A stretch of 64,000 nt of DNA from CAVUNY01 sp963843535 (GTDB lineage: Bacteria; Chloroflexota; Anaerolineae; Anaerolineales; Anaerolineaceae). The notes beneath the pieces were generated by a model, which saw only the letters and a program-made list of their open reading frames with translations, did not search any database and was not told the DNA's origin. Of this stretch, positions 55,036 to 63,518 are shown piece after piece (position 1 is the first letter of the stretch; every line of letters starts with the position of its first letter). Location of the stretch: NCBI GenBank assembly GCA_963843535.1, contig CAWJKU010000001.1, positions 620,001 through 684,000 on the forward strand, read 5' to 3'. Position numbers and translations under genes: made by a program.

Positions 55036-56216
55036 AAACAATCCAACCTTACCGCCCTTTGTTGTTCTTAACCTTCTTCCGCCTGTTTGCCGTGCTGGGA
55101 GCCGTGCCCTTCATGGTTAACACCGTCGATATCCTGCTGCACCTCTCCGCCCCTAGCCTGGATCCATCTTTCGATCCGGTCAAGCGCCTCTTGATGGGAC
55201 TGGTGGCTGCCCCGTTGACCCTGGCGATTGCCGTGCTGTGCATCCGCCGCGCTCCCCACAACCTGATCGGCTGGATGCTGGTTTCGTTTGCTTACGGCAT
55301 CTCGGTGCAGGTGATGCGCGCCGACCTGCTGCCATTGGAGTTGGCGGTGGTGATTGCCAACCGGTTCATCGGCGTTTTCTGGTTTGCCTTCCTGCTCATC
55401 CCTCTTTATTTTCCAGATGGCCGCCTGTATCCGGCCCGCGCCAACCGTTGGGGCAATCTCCTGGTCAGCTTTGTGATTTTTTCCTCGCTAATTATTGCTA
55501 ATATCAGTAACCCACAATTTGTCTGGGGCAACGGAGCCCACCAGGTAAGTGCCTCCAACCCGCTTTTCGTGTTCGAATGGAATTATACGGCAGTGACGAT
55601 CCCGATGATTTTGTTATTACTTGCTGCCGGCATCGCGACGGTCATCCTGCGCTACCGGGGCAGCCACGAACAGGAACGCCTGCAGCTGCGCTGGCTGCTG
55701 TTTGGCGTGCTGCTTCAGGGCGTTCTGACGATCGTGACGCTTGGGGTTCCCTCTAGGGATGATCGCTTTACAACCTGGATTTCATCACTCTACGGCCTGA
55801 TTATCCCCTTTGCGGTTGGGATTGCCGTGCTGCGCTACCGCCTGTACGATATCGACCTGATCATCCGCCGCACGCTGCAGTACGGCCTATTGACTGTAAT
55901 GCTCGGAGGGGTGTATTTTGGGATGGTGATTTTACTGGAGCAAGCCTTCCGCGCAGTCACCGGGCAGGAGTCGCCCCTGGCGGTGGTGCTCTCCACCCTG
56001 GTGATCTATTTCCTGTTTAACCCCCTTCGCCGGCGGCTGCAGGCACTGGTCGACCGGCGCTTCTACCGCCAGAAGTACGATGCCGCCCGCGCCCTGGAAG
56101 AATTCAGCGCCGCTGCCCGCCGAGAGGTGGAATTGGAGCAGCTGACCAAACAATTAGCAGACGTGGTGGAACAGACCGTTTCTCCGCAAGAGGTGTCGGT
56201 ATGGCTAAAAGATTGA
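55032..56216 (+). CDS. Multi-TM sensor-like protein 2 of tandem array
   Basis: 394 residues; the ATG overlaps the previous stop (ATGA). Same plan as its neighbours: membrane helices, RYRLYDIDLIIRRTL from residue 268, SPLAVVLSTLVIYFLFNPLR, and a tail with VDRRFYRQKYDAARALEEF and VVEQTVSPQEVSVWL. A 59-base stretch (55959-56017) is identical to 54766-54824 in gene 1, a sign of recent duplication or gene conversion. The N-terminal half differs strongly from gene 1, so ligand or partner specificity may differ. Confidence 0.72.
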   Translation: MKTIQPYRPLLFLTFFRLFAVLGAVPFMVNTVDILLHLSAPSLDPSFDPVKRLLMGLVAAPLTLAIAVLCIRRAPHNLIGWMLVSFAYGISVQVMRADLLPLELAVVIANRFIGVFWFAFLLIPLYFPDGRLYPARANRWGNLLVSFVIFSSLIIANISNPQFVWGNGAHQVSASNPLFVFEWNYTAVTIPMILLLLAAGIATVILRYRGSHEQERLQLRWLLFGVLLQGVLTIVTLGVPSRDDRFTTWISSLYGLIIPFAVGIAVLRYRLYDIDLIIRRTLQYGLLTVMLGGVYFGMVILLEQAFRAVTGQESPLAVVLSTLVIYFLFNPLRRRLQALVDRRFYRQKYDAARALEEFSAAARREVELEQLTKQLADVVEQTVSPQEVSVWLKD

Positions 56217-57439
56217 ACGCCCTGCTTCCCATGATGCGCTGGGCAGTGATTGGCCTGGCGGCTGCCATCCTGGTCCTCTCGATCATCGGCCTGTTCCGTT
56301 TTCCGGAGTATGCTGCAGGCCAACTGGATGAATTTACCCCCAACGTCACCTGGACCGGCGCCCAGGTGCAGCAGGCCCTGGCGGAGCTGGGTTGGCATCC
56401 AATGAGCGCGGCCTGGTATGCGCTGATCAATGAACTGTTTGGACTGGTGTGGGTTTATGCAATTTCAGCAGCTATCCTGTGGAAAAAATCGCGGGATTGG
56501 TATGGCTTATTCCTGATGTTCGTATTTATCATCGGCGGCCCACTCGGCGGGAGTATGCTCAAACCGGCCCTGGAAAACCTGCCTGGATTAAGTCTTATCA
56601 TTGATAAAGTTCTTGGGGTTACCAGTTGGCAGTTATTTTTTCTGCTCTTCTTTTTCTTCCCCAACGGGCACCCGGTCCCGGCCTGGACGGGCTGGTTCGC
56701 GGCTGGCTACTCGGTTTTTATGCTGTCCGTGGTTGCATTTCAAGAAATCAATAACAGCCAGGCAGCGGCATTTTTGGGCACGCTGATGGTGCTGCTGGCT
56801 ATTGGCAGCCAGGTCTACCGCTATCTGCGCCAACCCGACCCCGTCCAACGCCAGCAGACCAAATGGGTGGTCTTTGTGCTGACTTATTTTCTGCTGCTGC
56901 TTCCGGTGATGTTTCTGTTCGGTTTTCAGGCGCCGCCCACCGAAAGCCTGGGGCCGGCCCTGCTCAAAGATTACGGCCTCAATTTTATGGCGCGGCTAGT
57001 ATTCTGGTTAACACCCGCCGCGATTACCATCGCGGTGCTGCGCTACCGCCTGTGGGATATCGACCTGATCATCCGCCGCACCCTGCTATATGCCGCGCTG
57101 ACAGCGGCTCTCGGCCTGGTCTATTTTGGCAGCGTGGTGCTCCTGCAGCAATTTTTCCGAGCCTTCAGCAATCAGGATTCACCCCTGGTGGTGGTGCTTT
57201 CCACCCTGGCGATTGCCACCCTGTTCAACCCGTTGCGTCGACGTCTGCAGGCGGCAGTTGACAGGCGCTTCTATCGCCAGAAATATAATGCCGAGCAGGC
57301 GGTAGCCACGTTTGCCGCGACTGCCCGCAGAGAGACGGAACTGAATGCGATCACCAACCAAATGGTCAGCGTGGTTGAAGAGACCGTCCAGCCTGAAGCC
57401 GTTTGGGTCTGGATGAAAGATCGAAAATCGGAGCTGTAA
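56201..57439 (+). CDS. Multi-TM sensor-like protein 3 of tandem array
   Basis: 412 residues; the start overlaps gene 2 by 16 bases and has AGAGGTG upstream. The N-terminal region includes the segment FPEYAAGQLDEFTPNVTWTG, echoed in gene 4 as FPRYAAGHLVEFTP, so genes 3 and 4 share an extracytoplasmic loop type. The signature RYRLWDIDLIIRRTL starts at residue 281, and the tail reads VDRRFYRQKYNAEQAVATF to VEETVQPEAVWVWM. No enzymatic domain follows. Function unknown. Confidence 0.72.
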   Translation: MAKRLNALLPMMRWAVIGLAAAILVLSIIGLFRFPEYAAGQLDEFTPNVTWTGAQVQQALAELGWHPMSAAWYALINELFGLVWVYAISAAILWKKSRDWYGLFLMFVFIIGGPLGGSMLKPALENLPGLSLIIDKVLGVTSWQLFFLLFFFFPNGHPVPAWTGWFAAGYSVFMLSVVAFQEINNSQAAAFLGTLMVLLAIGSQVYRYLRQPDPVQRQQTKWVVFVLTYFLLLLPVMFLFGFQAPPTESLGPALLKDYGLNFMARLVFWLTPAAITIAVLRYRLWDIDLIIRRTLLYAALTAALGLVYFGSVVLLQQFFRAFSNQDSPLVVVLSTLAIATLFNPLRRRLQAAVDRRFYRQKYNAEQAVATFAATARRETELNAITNQMVSVVEETVQPEAVWVWMKDRKSEL

Positions 57440-58710
57440 TGAGAAGGATATGGAATACCTTGACCTTATACCTGACTGGCAAGAAGCGGGGCATATTGGC
57501 CGCCCAACTTTTGGTCCTGGCCTTCATGCTGGCCTGCATCGCGATGTTCATCGCCGGGATTTTCGATTTTCCGCGCTACGCGGCAGGTCACCTGGTTGAG
57601 TTTACCCCTTATGCACCTCCCTGGACGCCGCAAGATTTCAGCCAGATTCTCGCCCAGTTTGGTCTCAATTACGATGGTTGGCTTCAATATAAATTGGTAT
57701 CCTCGATCCTGATAGCTTTGGTATTTTGGGGTGTTGGTTTCCTGATCTTTTTCCGCAAAGGAAATGACTGGTTTGGAATGTATATCGGGTCATTGTTCGT
57801 TTTATTCGGAACGTTCAGTGGAGATCCAGCAACAGCTTTTTCTGGGATGCATCCCGAATTGAACTGGTTTCTCACTCCATTGGGTGTGCTGGCCTGGTGG
57901 GGTTTATTTATGCTGCTCTTCCTGTTCCCAAACGGCCGGTTTACTCCACGATGGACGCGCTGGATCGCGCTGCTCCTGCTACTGGTATATGCGGCAATTT
58001 TTTGGGGATATGGGGACAGCACACCTCCACCGCCCCTGATCCTGGCGGTTTTGGCCCTGTTTGGAGTTGGGGCAGGCAGCCAGGTCTACCGCTACCGCAA
58101 GGTATCCAGTCAATTCGAGCGGCAACAGACCAAGTGGGTCATGTTTTCGCTGGTGATCACCTTTTTAGTGCTCATTGTGTCTTTACTGCCTTTGGTATCA
58201 CCTGAATTATTAAATACTAAATCGCCAGCCAATTTCTTAACGTTGATTTTACCCAGCATGCCGTCTAATTTTATTTCCCTCATACCGCTTTCGGTCGCTT
58301 TTGCCATTTTGCGCTACCGGCTGTGGGACATCGACCTGGTGATCCGGCGCACGTTGTCTTATGGAGCCATCACCGCCGTCCTGGCTTTACTTTACCTGGG
58401 AGGGGTTACTTTATTCCAGCAAATCCTTACTTCCCTGATCGGACAGAATTCACCCCTGGCGGTCGTGCTGTCTACGCTGCTTGTGGCTGCCCTGTTTACC
58501 CCGCTGCGCCGGAGAGTGCAAACAGCCATCGACCGGCGCTTCTACCGCCAGAAGGTGGATGCCGCCCGCGCCCTGGAAGAGTTCAGCGTCGACGCCCGCC
58601 GCGAAGTGGAGCTGGAGGTGCTCAGCAGCCGGTTGGCGACAGTGGTCCAGGAATCGTTCCATCCGCAAAGCATCTCAATATGGTTGAAAAAGCGGGAGAG
58701 CAACCGGTGA
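57439..58710 (+). CDS. Multi-TM sensor-like protein 4 of tandem array
   Basis: 423 residues; the ATG overlaps the TAA of gene 3 (TAATG), with GGAG 7 bases upstream. The signature RYRLWDIDLVIRRTL starts at residue 292, and the tail has IDRRFYRQKVDAARALEEF and QESFHPQSISIWL. Parts of the tail DNA match gene 2 closely (for example 23 bases from GATGCCGCCCGC). After it come 116 bases holding direct repeats and a promoter, then the phosphatase gene. Confidence 0.72.
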   Translation: MRRIWNTLTLYLTGKKRGILAAQLLVLAFMLACIAMFIAGIFDFPRYAAGHLVEFTPYAPPWTPQDFSQILAQFGLNYDGWLQYKLVSSILIALVFWGVGFLIFFRKGNDWFGMYIGSLFVLFGTFSGDPATAFSGMHPELNWFLTPLGVLAWWGLFMLLFLFPNGRFTPRWTRWIALLLLLVYAAIFWGYGDSTPPPPLILAVLALFGVGAGSQVYRYRKVSSQFERQQTKWVMFSLVITFLVLIVSLLPLVSPELLNTKSPANFLTLILPSMPSNFISLIPLSVAFAILRYRLWDIDLVIRRTLSYGAITAVLALLYLGGVTLFQQILTSLIGQNSPLAVVLSTLLVAALFTPLRRRVQTAIDRRFYRQKVDAARALEEFSVDARREVELEVLSSRLATVVQESFHPQSISIWLKKRESNR

Positions 58711-58761
58711 AAATATCTGGTGGAAGCCCCTCCAGGACAGCACCGCAATCCTGTCCAAACA

Positions 58762-58806
58762 ATGACGTGTTCTATAACGATCTCATGACGTTCGCCGAGT
58801 AGAATG
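58762..58806 (+). promoter_or_regulatory. Direct repeats and promoter before the phosphatase-STAS genes
   Basis: ATGACG (58762), ATAACGATCTC (58774-58784) and ATGACGTTCGC (58785-58795) are repeats spaced 12 and 11 bases, followed by a -10-like TAGAAT at 58800-58805. The ribosome-binding GGAG at 58817 and ATG at 58827 leave a short leader. Same arrangement as at 53185-53217. Confidence 0.6.
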
Positions 58807-58826
58807 AAATAGGAATGGAGATAAAA

Positions 58827-60437
58827 ATGAGTACCTGGCTTCAAAAATCCTGGCAGACCCTGGTGGGCAAACCAGAATCCAGCAAGCAGGCTGAGGTGGT
58901 CGCACAAAAAAGTTCATTGGCCGCGCCAATCACGCCGTTGGACCTGGATCTAAACCCATCCGATCCGCTGATGGCTTATTTGCTCAACGTATCCGGGGTA
59001 GTGGAGATTGACCGCCTGAACCTGGATTCTCCCGCTTTGCAGAAATTGAAACAGTCCGGGGTAAAAATTGCCGTGCCGCTGATCACCCAGGGCGAATTAA
59101 TTGGCCTGCTCAACCTGGGTCCCCGCATGAGCGAGCAGGATTATTCCTCGGACGACCGCCGGCTGCTCAGCACCCTGGCTACCCAGGCTGCCCCCGCTTT
59201 GCGGGTGGCCCAGCTGGTATTGCAGCAGCAGGTGGATGCACGCCAGCGGGAGCGGATTGACCAGGAGCTGCGCGTTGCGCGGGTCGTCCAGCAGACTTTG
59301 CTCCCCAAGGAAATCCCGGTGTATACCGGATGGCAGATTGCCGCCGAATGGCTGCCTGCCCGCGCCGTCAGCGGGGATTTTTATGATTTCTATCCATTAT
59401 CCGACGGCCGGGTGGGATTTGTGATCGCCGATGTTACCGATAAGGGGGTTCCGGCTGCGCTGGTGATGGCCAACACGCACGGCATTTTACGGGCAGCAGC
59501 CGCGCAGTTAATTTCTCCCGGCAAGGTATTGGACCGGGTGAACAACCTGTTATGCCCGGATATTCCCCCGAAGATGTTTGTCACCTGTTTCTATGCCGTG
59601 CTGAACCCGGCTACTGGCCACCTGGAGTACGCGAATGCCGGTCATCCTACCCCTTACCAGCGCACTGCCCAGGGGCTGGTTGAACTTCGCGCCCGTGGCA
59701 TGCCGCTGGGGTTGTTCCCCGACATGCCCTATGATGTAAAAGAGACCGTCCTTGCTCCGGGAGACAGCCTCATTTTTTACAGCGATGGATTGGTGGAAGC
59801 CCATAACCCCCAGGAAGAGATGTTTGGTACCGGGCGCTTGAAGGCGAACCTGGCTGCACCTGAGTGCGGTAAAAAATTGATTGAATGCTTGGTAAACGAA
59901 CTGAACAAGTTTACTGGGCCAGGTTGGGAACAGGAGGATGATGTCACTTTTGTGTCGCTTGAAAGACTCCCTGCCCCTGATACGGCAGATCCTCTCGGCG
60001 AGAACGAGCGAACGCTCCTGAATATTTCCATCCCCAGTGAACCGGGAAATGAAACCCAGGCCATGGAGCAGGTTGCCGATGCAGTACAGGGGATTGGCCT
60101 CGCTGCAAAGCGTTTTGAAAAGCTGAAGACTGCCACCGCCGAGGCAGTCATGAACGCCATGGAACACGGCAACCATTACCAGGCGGATAAACCAGTTCAA
60201 ATTAAGGTTATTGTTTCTGCGGCGACATTGAGGGTTCAAATTACCGATTTTGGCGGCAGAAAGGATATTCCCGACCCGGTTACGCCTGACCTGGAAGCCA
60301 AGCTGGATGGGTTGGATTCCCCCAGGGGCTGGGGGTTGTTCTTGATCAAGAATATGGTGGATGAGATGAACGTGCAACAGGACGACATCCACCATACCCT
60401 TGAATTAGCGCTTAATTTGAAAGAAGTCCAGTCATGA
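58827..60437 (+). CDS. GAF-PP2C phosphatase fused to RsbW-like kinase (partner-switch core)
   Basis: 536 residues from the ATG at 58827, with GGAG 6 bases upstream. The order is a GAF-like domain (about 40-140, IAVPLITQGELIGLLNLGP), an SpoIIE/RsbU-type PP2C phosphatase (about 165-375) and a C-terminal HATPase domain (about 410-530). PP2C metal residues are seen in AVSGDFYDF, IADVTDKG, SDGLVEAHN and QEDDVTF. The HATPase has an N-box-like EAVMNAMEHGNHY and a GWGLFLIKNMVDEM block. RsbU-like enzymes dephosphorylate STAS antagonists and RsbW-like kinases phosphorylate them; here both lie in one chain. A STAS gene overlaps its stop, supporting this pairing. No membrane segment is present. Confidence 0.87.
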   Translation: MSTWLQKSWQTLVGKPESSKQAEVVAQKSSLAAPITPLDLDLNPSDPLMAYLLNVSGVVEIDRLNLDSPALQKLKQSGVKIAVPLITQGELIGLLNLGPRMSEQDYSSDDRRLLSTLATQAAPALRVAQLVLQQQVDARQRERIDQELRVARVVQQTLLPKEIPVYTGWQIAAEWLPARAVSGDFYDFYPLSDGRVGFVIADVTDKGVPAALVMANTHGILRAAAAQLISPGKVLDRVNNLLCPDIPPKMFVTCFYAVLNPATGHLEYANAGHPTPYQRTAQGLVELRARGMPLGLFPDMPYDVKETVLAPGDSLIFYSDGLVEAHNPQEEMFGTGRLKANLAAPECGKKLIECLVNELNKFTGPGWEQEDDVTFVSLERLPAPDTADPLGENERTLLNISIPSEPGNETQAMEQVADAVQGIGLAAKRFEKLKTATAEAVMNAMEHGNHYQADKPVQIKVIVSAATLRVQITDFGGRKDIPDPVTPDLEAKLDGLDSPRGWGLFLIKNMVDEMNVQQDDIHHTLELALNLKEVQS

Positions 60438-60772
60438 CAAAAACCTTCAAAACTACGATTCGCCGCCAGGCAGATAAAGTCACCATCGATTTGTCCGGTG
60501 AGATCAATGCTCTGGCAGATCAGGAACTGCAGTCTGCCTATACAGAAGCAGATAGCAGCTCTCCCAACATCATTGTGTTGAATTTTAGTGATGTGAGTTA
60601 CATCAACAGCACCGGCATTGCCTTGATTGTTGGCTTAATGGCGCAGGCCCGCAAGGTCCATCGCAATCTGGCAATTTACGGCCTGAGCGATCATTATCTC
60701 GAAATATTCCAGATCACCCGGCTGGCCGATTTTATCCAGATCTTTCCGGACGAAGCCAGTGTCATGGTGTGA
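60434..60772 (+). CDS. STAS-domain anti-sigma factor antagonist 1
   Basis: 112 residues; the ATG overlaps the phosphatase stop (ATGA). Single STAS fold with the phospho-acceptor region FSDVSYINSTGIALIV, where a Ser/Thr precedes Gly-Ile as in SpoIIAA and RsbV. It is the likely substrate of the fused kinase and phosphatase. The free, unphosphorylated form would bind the kinase domain or another target. No sigma factor gene is adjacent, so the final output is unknown. Confidence 0.88.
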   Translation: MTKTFKTTIRRQADKVTIDLSGEINALADQELQSAYTEADSSSPNIIVLNFSDVSYINSTGIALIVGLMAQARKVHRNLAIYGLSDHYLEIFQITRLADFIQIFPDEASVMV

Positions 60773-60844
60773 GGTTGGTGTAAAACTTTTTACTGTTTGG
60801 ATAATGAAGCAACCATAGAAAAAATTAAAGGGTAGAGGAAAACC

Positions 60845-61195
60845 ATGTCAAAAATGAACCTGACTGCCAGCGTACGAAGAGCCAATTCGGCTGCCTGCAT
60901 CATCGATATCAAAGGCGAAATTAACGGACAATCAGAACCCGTTTTAATGGAAGCTTACAACCAGGCCAGTCTCAACGGCGTTCGATCCATCATTCTAAAC
61001 TTCAGCGAACTTGAATATATGAACAGCTCGGGGATCGGGTTGCTGGTGACCCTGCTCATCCGGGTCAGGCGCCAGAAACAGCGCCTGCTGGCTTTTGGAC
61101 TGAGCGAACATTATCAAGAGATCTTTGAAATGACGGGCCTGAATGATGCAATTGGGCTGTATAACAGCGAGATGCAGGCCATCTCGGCGGTTTAA
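60845..61195 (+). CDS. STAS-domain anti-sigma factor antagonist 2
   Basis: 116 residues with GTAGAGG upstream, 72 bases after the first STAS gene. Phospho-acceptor region FSELEYMNSSGIGLLVTL. It shares a C-terminal block with its neighbour (FGLSEHYQEIFEMT against YGLSDHYLEIFQIT), so the two are paralogues. Two antagonists beside one kinase-phosphatase suggest either branching output or a sensor-bound scaffold. Confidence 0.88.
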   Translation: MSKMNLTASVRRANSAACIIDIKGEINGQSEPVLMEAYNQASLNGVRSIILNFSELEYMNSSGIGLLVTLLIRVRRQKQRLLAFGLSEHYQEIFEMTGLNDAIGLYNSEMQAISAV

Positions 61196-61214
61196 GCCGG
61201 TCGAGAGAGCGGGC

Positions 61215-61263
61215 CATTGCGAGCGACACCCGTGGTGCGCCCGAAGTGGCGAGCGAAGCAATG
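61215..61263. repeat. Dispersed-repeat-like element with CATTGC...GCAATG ends
   Basis: Ends CATTGC (61215-61220) and GCAATG (61258-61263) are inverted; GCGAGCGA occurs twice inside. The form resembles CATTGCGAGCGAAG-type intergenic repeats that I recall from several bacterial genomes. The centre CACCCGTGGTGCGCC matches 14 of 15 bases with a site near 16632. Confidence 0.55.
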
Positions 61264-61293
61264 ACGATTTATCAAATAAGAAGGAAGGTTGTG

Positions 61294-62070
61294 ATGTCCA
61301 GTGTAAATGCTCAACCAGATTCTGGTAAACTCAGTGAAAATTCATGGGCTGGCCGGGTTACCCAATTAGACGTTGTGGATATGCCTGCCGGAGGTTTGAA
61401 CCTGAATGTGCAGGGAAAAAAACTTTCGGGATTGGTGCGTGGTTTCGGCCAGATGTGGCAAAAAACATATAAAATCCGCCTGAATGGGGCAACGGTAACC
61501 CCCGTAGCAGTAATTCAGACCTGGAAGCAGGAGTTCGAGCGCTTCTGGCCGAAAGGCAATCACTTTTACAATGCCTCATCAAGGAGCAATTCCGGGATCA
61601 CCCCCGGAGATGTTGCCGTATTGAACCTTTCAGGGCCGGGTGGGGTGAACGCACCGGGCGGACTGCCGCTCGTATCAACCGGGATCATGGTCATTTATGC
61701 GGATGATGAGTCTTTTTCGTTCATGACCCCGCAGGGCCATATGTTTTCCGGGATGATCACCTTCAGTTCCTTTGAGGAGCAAGGGATAATGGTCCAGATC
61801 CAGGCCCTCATCCGGGCCAGTGATCCATTTATTGAGGTGATGTTTCGCCTGGGTCTAACGAAAGGTGAAGATGATTTCTGGATGCAAACCCTGCGGAACC
61901 TGGCAGCTTATTTCGGTTCAAGCAGCCAGCCCGAATTGAAAGTGGTATGCATCGACCCGCGCATGCAGTGGAAAGAAGCCGGCAACATCTGGCAAAACGC
62001 GATCATCCGCACCGGGTTGTATATCATGGCGTCACCATTCCGCTGGATCGGAAGAAAGATCAAGGCCTGA
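61294..62070 (+). CDS. Conserved-looking protein of unknown function
   Basis: 258 residues from the ATG at 61294, with AAGGAAGG upstream; an in-frame start at 61246 would begin inside the repeat element. Not recognised. The middle holds short Gly/Pro-rich stretches (NLSGPGGVNAPGGLPLVSTG), the C-terminal third is more helical (EVMFRLGLTKGEDDFWMQTL), and the end is basic (RWIGRKIKA). No signal peptide, membrane helix or catalytic motif is evident. It follows the STAS genes by 98 bases and precedes the flavoprotein gene by 3 bases, so it may be co-transcribed with either. Confidence 0.65.
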   Translation: MSSVNAQPDSGKLSENSWAGRVTQLDVVDMPAGGLNLNVQGKKLSGLVRGFGQMWQKTYKIRLNGATVTPVAVIQTWKQEFERFWPKGNHFYNASSRSNSGITPGDVAVLNLSGPGGVNAPGGLPLVSTGIMVIYADDESFSFMTPQGHMFSGMITFSSFEEQGIMVQIQALIRASDPFIEVMFRLGLTKGEDDFWMQTLRNLAAYFGSSSQPELKVVCIDPRMQWKEAGNIWQNAIIRTGLYIMASPFRWIGRKIKA

Positions 62071-62073
62071 TGC

Positions 62074-63504
62074 ATGCATGCTCAAAATCGGTATGATGCG
62101 GTGGTCGTCGGCGCCGGCCCAAACGGCCTGGCGGCGGCGATCACCCTGGCCCGGGCGGGCCGTTCCGTCGTGGTATTGGAGGCCAAGGATTCGGTCGGCG
62201 GTGGCACCCGCACGGCTGAATTAACCCTGCCGGGTTTTAAACACGATATTTGCTCGGCCATACATCCCCTCAGCCTGGGTTCGCCGTTCATGCGTTCGCT
62301 TCCCCTGGAAGAGTTTGGGGTGGAGTGGATTTTTCCACCCGCGGCCATCGCCCATCCACTGGATGACAGCCCGGCAGTGCTGGTCGAGCGCTCCGTAGAA
62401 GCCACCGCGGCCTTGCTGGGGGGAGATGCCGGAGCCTACCGGCGCCTGATGGTCCCTCTGGCAGCTCACCAGGAAGATATCATGGAGGATTTGCTAGGCC
62501 CTTTCCCGTTTCCGCCCCGTCACCCGTTTCAGCTGATCCGGTTCGGGTTAAGCGCCCTCTTTTCTGCCAGCGGCCTGGCCAGGAGCATATTCCGCGAGGA
62601 ACGCGCCCGGGCGGTTTTTTCTGGGATGGCGGCCCATGCCATGCTGCCGTTAGGCCAACCCGGCACGGCGGCTTTTGGGCTGGTCCTGGCCATTCTGGCC
62701 CATTCAGTTGGCTGGCCAATGGCTCGCCGGGGTTCCCAGACGATTACCGAAGCGATGGCTGCCTACCTGCTCACGCTGGGAGGTGAGATCGTGACCGGCT
62801 GCTCAGTTTCCTCAATGGAGGAGCTGCCAGAAGCACGCGCCGTCTTATTTGATCTCACCCCGCGCCAACTGCTCAGTATCACCGGCAGCCGGCTGCCAAC
62901 CGGGTATCGCCAGCAGTTGACCCGCTACCGTTATGGCCCGGGTGTGTTTAAGATCGATTACGCGCTTTCCGAGCCGATTCCCTGGAAAGACCCTGCATGT
63001 ATCCGGGCCGGGACCGTTCACCTGGGGGGCACGCTGGAAGAAATCGCTGCATCTGAAAAGGCGGTCTGGCAGAAGGGACCCTCTGAGCGGCCGTTTGTTC
63101 TGCTGGCCCAACAAAGCCTGTTTGACCTCAGCCGGGCCCCGCAGGGAAAGCATACGGCCTGGGCTTACTGTCATGTGCCGCATGGTTCGCAGCTCGATAT
63201 GACGGGGCCAATCGAAGCCCAGATCGAGCGTTTCGCCCCGGGATTTCGAGATCTGGTGCTTGCCCGCCATACGATGAACACCGTCGAGATGGAAGCCTAC
63301 AATCCAAATTATATTGGGGGAGACATCAATGGCGGGGTACAGGACCTGCGCCAGTTATTTACCCGCCCGGTTGCCCGTTGGGTGCCTTACAGTACCCCGA
63401 ATGAGCGTATTTTTATCTGCTCCTCCTCAACCCCACCGGGGGGAGGAGTTCACGGCATGTGCGGTTATTTTGCGGCTCGGGCAGTTCTGAAAAAGATGGC
63501 GTGA
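62074..63504 (+). CDS. Phytoene-desaturase-like FAD-dependent oxidoreductase
   Basis: 476 residues; AAGG lies 8 bases before the ATG, three bases after the previous stop. The N-terminal dinucleotide-binding site is VVVGAGPNGLAAAITLARAG with the acidic end VVVLEAKDSVGGGTRT, typical of CrtI/NAD(P)/FAD-dependent oxidoreductases. The C-terminal FAD-contact block is SSSTPPGGGVHGMCGYFAAR. This family includes carotenoid desaturases and many of unknown substrate (PYROXD2-like). No other carotenoid genes are nearby, so desaturation of phytoene is not assumed. Confidence 0.85.
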   Translation: MHAQNRYDAVVVGAGPNGLAAAITLARAGRSVVVLEAKDSVGGGTRTAELTLPGFKHDICSAIHPLSLGSPFMRSLPLEEFGVEWIFPPAAIAHPLDDSPAVLVERSVEATAALLGGDAGAYRRLMVPLAAHQEDIMEDLLGPFPFPPRHPFQLIRFGLSALFSASGLARSIFREERARAVFSGMAAHAMLPLGQPGTAAFGLVLAILAHSVGWPMARRGSQTITEAMAAYLLTLGGEIVTGCSVSSMEELPEARAVLFDLTPRQLLSITGSRLPTGYRQQLTRYRYGPGVFKIDYALSEPIPWKDPACIRAGTVHLGGTLEEIAASEKAVWQKGPSERPFVLLAQQSLFDLSRAPQGKHTAWAYCHVPHGSQLDMTGPIEAQIERFAPGFRDLVLARHTMNTVEMEAYNPNYIGGDINGGVQDLRQLFTRPVARWVPYSTPNERIFICSSSTPPGGGVHGMCGYFAARAVLKKMA

Positions 63505-63518
63505 AATCATCAATATTT

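Noticed and set aside
61215..61263. Attachment site or integron recombination site
   Set aside because: No integrase or cassette structure is near; the form fits a dispersed intergenic repeat.
61246..61293. Upstream start for the 258-residue protein
   Set aside because: The first codons would lie in the CATTGC/GCAATG repeat; the ATG at 61294 has AAGGAAGG in the right place.
62074..63504. Calling the flavoprotein crtI (phytoene desaturase)
   Set aside because: The family is broad and no other carotenoid gene is present, so only the family name is given.
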